NCBI GenBank assembly: GCA_938036835.1 | Contig: CALHWB010000060.1 | Span: forward strand, 1 to 9,530 | Direction of reading: 5' to 3' | DNA from: an uncultured Propionibacterium sp. | Lineage (GTDB): Bacteria > Actinomycetota > Actinomycetes > Propionibacteriales > Propionibacteriaceae | DNA length: 9,530 nucleotides | In this document: positions 7,979 through 9,530 of the stretch, one piece after another | Position numbering within the stretch: the stretch's first letter is position 1 | How the letters are laid out: each line of letters starts with the position of its first letter | Position numbers and translations under genes: made by a program | Notes under the pieces: generated by a model | What the model was told of the DNA's origin: nothing | Database searches by the model: none | Seen by the model: the letters and a program-made list of their open reading frames with translations, nothing else

Positions 7979-9177
7979 GGTCCAACTCCCTTCAACTGCT
8001 GACGAACCCAGAACCTGTCGAGCAGGTCGGCGGCGTACCGGGCTACGGTGGTCAATCCGTCGCGGGCGATGCCCGACCGGTCGGTACGTCTGGTTACGGC
8101 GGCCGCGAGCCAATTGCCCAGCGCGATGTGGTTCGCGTGCCCGGCGCGCAGCACATCGACCGCGCCGACCGCGGCGAGCGAACGCGCCCGGATTAGCTGC
8201 TCCCACCTGGGATGCTCCCGGGGGACGAGCAGTGCCGGAGTGTCAGAGGCCAGGATCTCGCATGCCGTGTTGTAGCCGCCCATGGCGATTACAGCCGATG
8301 CGGCCGCGATATGCCTGCTCAGCCCGGGCCAGGAGCGGTGCACCTCGGTTCTGGGGCCGGCACAGGCCTTGACCGCGGCGAAGTCGTTTTCGGGAAGCTG
8401 CGGTCCGGTGACGATCACATGCCGGTGCCCGGCCGGAACGGCGGCGGCAGCAGCGGCCCGGAGCAGCTCGTGACCGTCCGAGCCGCCTCCGGCGGTGGTC
8501 AGCACGAAAGGTTCCTGGATTGGGATCGACCCGGCGGTGTGATCGGTGACCGCGCGTCCGTTGGCGAGATAGCCGGTAAACCGGACCCGGTCGCTGAGCG
8601 CCGGTGGCGCCTCACCGGTGGCAACCGGATCGTGCACTCTGGAGTCGCCATATATCCATACCTCGTCCACGAGCGCCCGCAATTGCTGCGGGCTGCCAAG
8701 GCCACGCCATTCCGCGGTGGCGACCGTCGGTGTGTCCAGCACCTCACGTAATCCGAGCACCACCTGGGTGTCGGGATGCTGGGCGCGTAGCTGGCACAAC
8801 GGTTTGCGCAATTCCTGCCATACTCCATAGATGTGCCGGTCGATCACCACCAGGTCGGGCGCGAACGACAGCAATGCAGCCTTCAGCAGGCTGGAACGCA
8901 GGCTGATGAGACTGTGGGTCGGCTCGGCGAGGTGCCGGGGCTGGTAGCCCGTCTCGCCCTTCATCACTCCCGGAATGGTCAGCCAGTCGAATCCCTCGGG
9001 ACGGGGGAATCTGGTGTCCGGTGGTACCCCCGACACCAGAAGCCCGGAAACCCCGCACCCGGTCAACGACGGAATCAGCCGGGCCAGATGGTGCGCGATC
9101 GCCAGATTCCGGCGCATGTGCCCTAGTCCCTGCGAGTCGTGGCTGTAGAGCAGTATCCGAATGGTCGTCTCGTCCAT
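7975..9177 (-). CDS. MurG-like glycosyltransferase (COG4671/GT28-type), first gene of the operon
   Basis: A 400-residue GT-B protein. The N-terminal motif YSHDSQGLGHMRRNLAIA (11-28) is the glycine-rich loop seen in the COG4671 group of predicted glycosyltransferases and is akin to GxGGH of MurG. The C-terminal donor domain has TTAGGGSDG (227-235), VIAMGGYNTACEIL (296-309) and LLVPREHPRWEQLIRA (316-331), matching the GG.NT..E and P....EQ..RA pattern of MurG-like enzymes that use UDP-sugars. It lacks a clear signal peptide or membrane span and is probably cytoplasmic or membrane-peripheral. The ATG at 9177 has an excellent AGGAG five bases upstream, whereas the frame upstream of it has no such site. 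Its stop overlaps the next gene by 4 bases. As the promoter-proximal gene it may start the glycan. The family has few studied members, so donor and acceptor are open. Confidence 0.88.
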   Translation of the reverse strand: MDETTIRILLYSHDSQGLGHMRRNLAIAHHLARLIPSLTGCGVSGLLVSGVPPDTRFPRPEGFDWLTIPGVMKGETGYQPRHLAEPTHSLISLRSSLLKAALLSFAPDLVVIDRHIYGVWQELRKPLCQLRAQHPDTQVVLGLREVLDTPTVATAEWRGLGSPQQLRALVDEVWIYGDSRVHDPVATGEAPPALSDRVRFTGYLANGRAVTDHTAGSIPIQEPFVLTTAGGGSDGHELLRAAAAAAVPAGHRHVIVTGPQLPENDFAAVKACAGPRTEVHRSWPGLSRHIAAASAVIAMGGYNTACEILASDTPALLVPREHPRWEQLIRARSLAAVGAVDVLRAGHANHIALGNWLAAAVTRRTDRSGIARDGLTTVARYAADLLDRFWVRQQLKGVGP

Positions 9178-9196
9178 GACTCTCCTAAATCGCCAC
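9178..9196 (-). promoter_or_regulatory. Ribosome binding site of the first operon gene
   Basis: The minus strand reads TTTAGGAGAGTC directly before the ATG at 9177. AGGAG at five bases spacing is the strongest Shine-Dalgarno in the window and decides the start of the first glycosyltransferase. Confidence 0.75.
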
Positions 9197-9217
9197 ATTC
9201 CGCCACCCCAGCGGAAT
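9197..9217. promoter_or_regulatory. 7-7-7 inverted repeat ATTCCGC/GCGGAAT, candidate operator at the operon promoter
   Basis: ATTCCGC (9197-9203) and GCGGAAT (9211-9217) are exact reverse complements with a 7-base spacer, 19 bases before the first start codon. On the minus strand its upstream arm overlaps TATATT (9220-9215), the best -10-like word in front of the operon, so a protein bound here could block RNA polymerase. If transcription instead starts further upstream it would form a 7-bp hairpin just before the ribosome binding site. Which of the two applies cannot be told from sequence, and no regulator gene is in the window. Confidence 0.45.
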
Positions 9218-9220
9218 ATA
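9215..9220 (-). promoter_or_regulatory. Candidate -10 element of the operon promoter
   Basis: The minus strand reads TATATT here, in the most AT-rich stretch of the window and about 38 bases before the start codon, giving a leader of roughly 30 bases. No good -35 hexamer is seen 16-19 bases upstream, so this may be an extended or activator-dependent promoter, or not the real one. Confidence 0.25.
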
Positions 9221-9276
9221 CGAATACCCTGCCCAACCCGCATAAAGCCGACGTGAGGCCCACATTGAAACTCTCT

Positions 9277-9282
9277 TATGAT
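9277..9282 (+). promoter_or_regulatory. Candidate rightward -10 element TATGAT
   Basis: TATGAT matches the sigma-70-type -10 consensus at five of six positions and lies in an AT-rich patch. The sequence 17 bases upstream (TGAGGC) is a poor -35. If used, it would give a long structured leader of over 200 bases before the possible start at 9522. Confidence 0.2.
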
Positions 9283-9287
9283 CGCGA

Positions 9288-9346
9288 CACCGGTTGTGAG
9301 CGCGATTCGCCGGATCCGCGGCAGGGCTCGGGGAGCACAACCGGTG
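9288..9346. repeat. 11-bp inverted repeat pair CACCGGTTGTG / CACAACCGGTG
   Basis: CACCGGTTGTG at 9288-9298 recurs as its exact reverse complement CACAACCGGTG at 9336-9346, separated by 37 bases. The two copies lie about 110 and 160 bases upstream of the first operon gene. Each copy is partly palindromic around ACCGGT. This spacing fits two binding sites for one regulator (for example looping) better than an RNA hairpin, though a long-loop stem is possible. Confidence 0.45.
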
Positions 9347-9401
9347 ACCCCACAGGCTGGCCGGTTGCCGGGGCGCGCCGGGGGAGACCCACGCGCTCGC
9401 T

Positions 9402-9427
9402 CGGCCATGCCCGGTACCCCATGGCCG
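9402..9427. repeat. 8-bp inverted repeat CGGCCATG / CATGGCCG with 10-base loop
   Basis: Arms 9402-9409 and 9420-9427 are exact reverse complements around a loop containing the palindrome GGTACC. It could be a hairpin in a rightward leader RNA or a terminator for something to the right on the minus strand. No T-run follows it on either strand. Confidence 0.35.
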
Positions 9428-9469
9428 CCCGGGTGCCGGGACTGGCGGCTGGCCGGTGCCGCTGGGCGG

Positions 9470-9485
9470 TGTGGGGTTTTCCACA
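9470..9485. promoter_or_regulatory. TGTGG-N6-CCACA dyad including a DnaA-box-like TTTTCCACA
   Basis: TGTGG (9470-9474) and CCACA (9481-9485) form a 5-bp dyad. TTTTCCACA (9477-9485) is one mismatch from the DnaA box TTATCCACA and the actinobacterial TTGTCCACA. A single box is not an origin; a regulator site or chance are both possible. Confidence 0.2.
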
Positions 9486-9521
9486 GTTTTGACCGTTGCG
9501 GGGTTGACAGGGGGGTTCGGT

Positions 9522-9530
9522 ATGAAACAA
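9522..9530 (+). CDS. Possible start of a rightward gene (first three codons only)
   Basis: ATG AAA CAA begins at 9522 and is preceded by AGGGGGG (9509-9515) with a 6-base spacer, a good Shine-Dalgarno. Met-Lys-Gln is a common opening of bacterial proteins, including secreted ones. The rest is outside the window. TTGACA at 9504-9509 overlaps this site and is an alternative reading, as a -35 box for a promoter whose -10 would fall beyond the window edge. The two cannot both be used. Confidence 0.35.

Larger units (their letters stand above)
9178..9521. other. Intergenic region upstream of the operon, probable divergent control region
   Basis: About 344 bases without a convincing gene. The left third (9181-9285) is comparatively AT-rich and holds the ribosome binding site, the inverted repeat at 9197-9217 and two -10-like words, TATATT on the minus strand and TATGAT (9277-9282) on the plus strand. 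The right part is very GC-rich and contains the distant inverted repeat CACCGGTTGTG/CACAACCGGTG, a hairpin at 9402-9427 and, at 9470-9485, TGTGG-N6-CCACA. Open frames through it give Arg/Pro-rich, low-complexity translations typical of non-coding high-GC DNA. If the ATG at 9522 starts a gene, this is a shared region between divergent transcription units. Confidence 0.55.

Noticed and set aside
9477..9485. Replication origin at a DnaA-like box
   Set aside because: There is only one imperfect box, with no cluster of boxes, no AT-rich unwinding region and no dnaA or dnaN nearby.
9283..9521. Cyclic di-AMP (ydaO-type) riboswitch before the possible gene at 9522
   Set aside because: GGGGGAGACCC at 9380-9390 vaguely recalls its GGGGGACCC element, but the GGGGUGAAU and the 3' conserved CAGCUAACC-type segments are absent.
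9276..9530. Minus-strand open frame of 84 codons running off the right edge
   Set aside because: It has no internal ribosome binding site, an Arg/Pro-rich composition and no motif, and it covers the inverted repeats; non-coding control DNA is the better reading.
1..9530. Insertion sequences, tRNA genes, CRISPR arrays or prophage remnants
   Set aside because: No transposase, terminal repeats with target duplication, cloverleaf or regular repeat-spacer series could be seen on either strand, and the base composition is even across the genes.

Overview
The window is uniformly high-GC DNA with the codon and motif character of an actinobacterium. The frequent CCGG, CGATCG and GGATCC words and the glycolipid-type gene content fit the Mycobacteriales (Nocardia-like), but this assignment is an impression from composition, not from a marker gene.

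Layout. Positions 1-59 hold the last codons of an unidentified rightward gene. Positions 60-222 are a convergent intergenic spacer with two strong hairpins that probably terminate transcription from both sides. Positions 223-9177 are one leftward (minus strand) block of seven complete genes with almost no space between them. In transcription order they are: a MurG-like/COG4671-type glycosyltransferase (9177-7975), a GT4 glycosyltransferase with a YPRFSETF start (7978-6776), a second GT4 glycosyltransferase (6764-5643), a single-chain ABC exporter (5650-3842), two aminoglycoside-phosphotransferase-fold (APH-fold) kinases (3848-2718 and 2721-1729), and UDP-glucose 6-dehydrogenase (1707-223). Four junctions overlap by 4-8 bases and the other two have gaps of 11 and 21 bases, so this is almost certainly one translationally coupled operon. 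Positions 9178-9521 are an intergenic region with the operon promoter, several inverted repeats and possibly a divergent promoter. At the right edge a ribosome-binding-site-like AGGGGGG is followed by ATG AAA CAA (9522-9530), which may be the first three codons of a rightward gene.

How the genes may work together (inference). UDP-glucose 6-dehydrogenase makes UDP-glucuronate. Three glycosyltransferases could build a short glycan, perhaps containing glucuronate, on a lipid or other small acceptor. The MsbA/PglK-like ABC half-transporter could flip or export the product. The two kinases are unusual partners: they share the APH fold but each has Gln where the metal-binding Asn of the catalytic loop is normally found, and one also has Arg at the likely beta-3 Lys position. 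No phosphoglycosyl transferase, polymerase, Wzx or Wzm/Wzt is visible, so the product is more likely a defined glycolipid or oligosaccharide than a long capsule polymer. I do not recognise this seven-gene set as a characterised pathway, and it is the best candidate here for an undescribed system.
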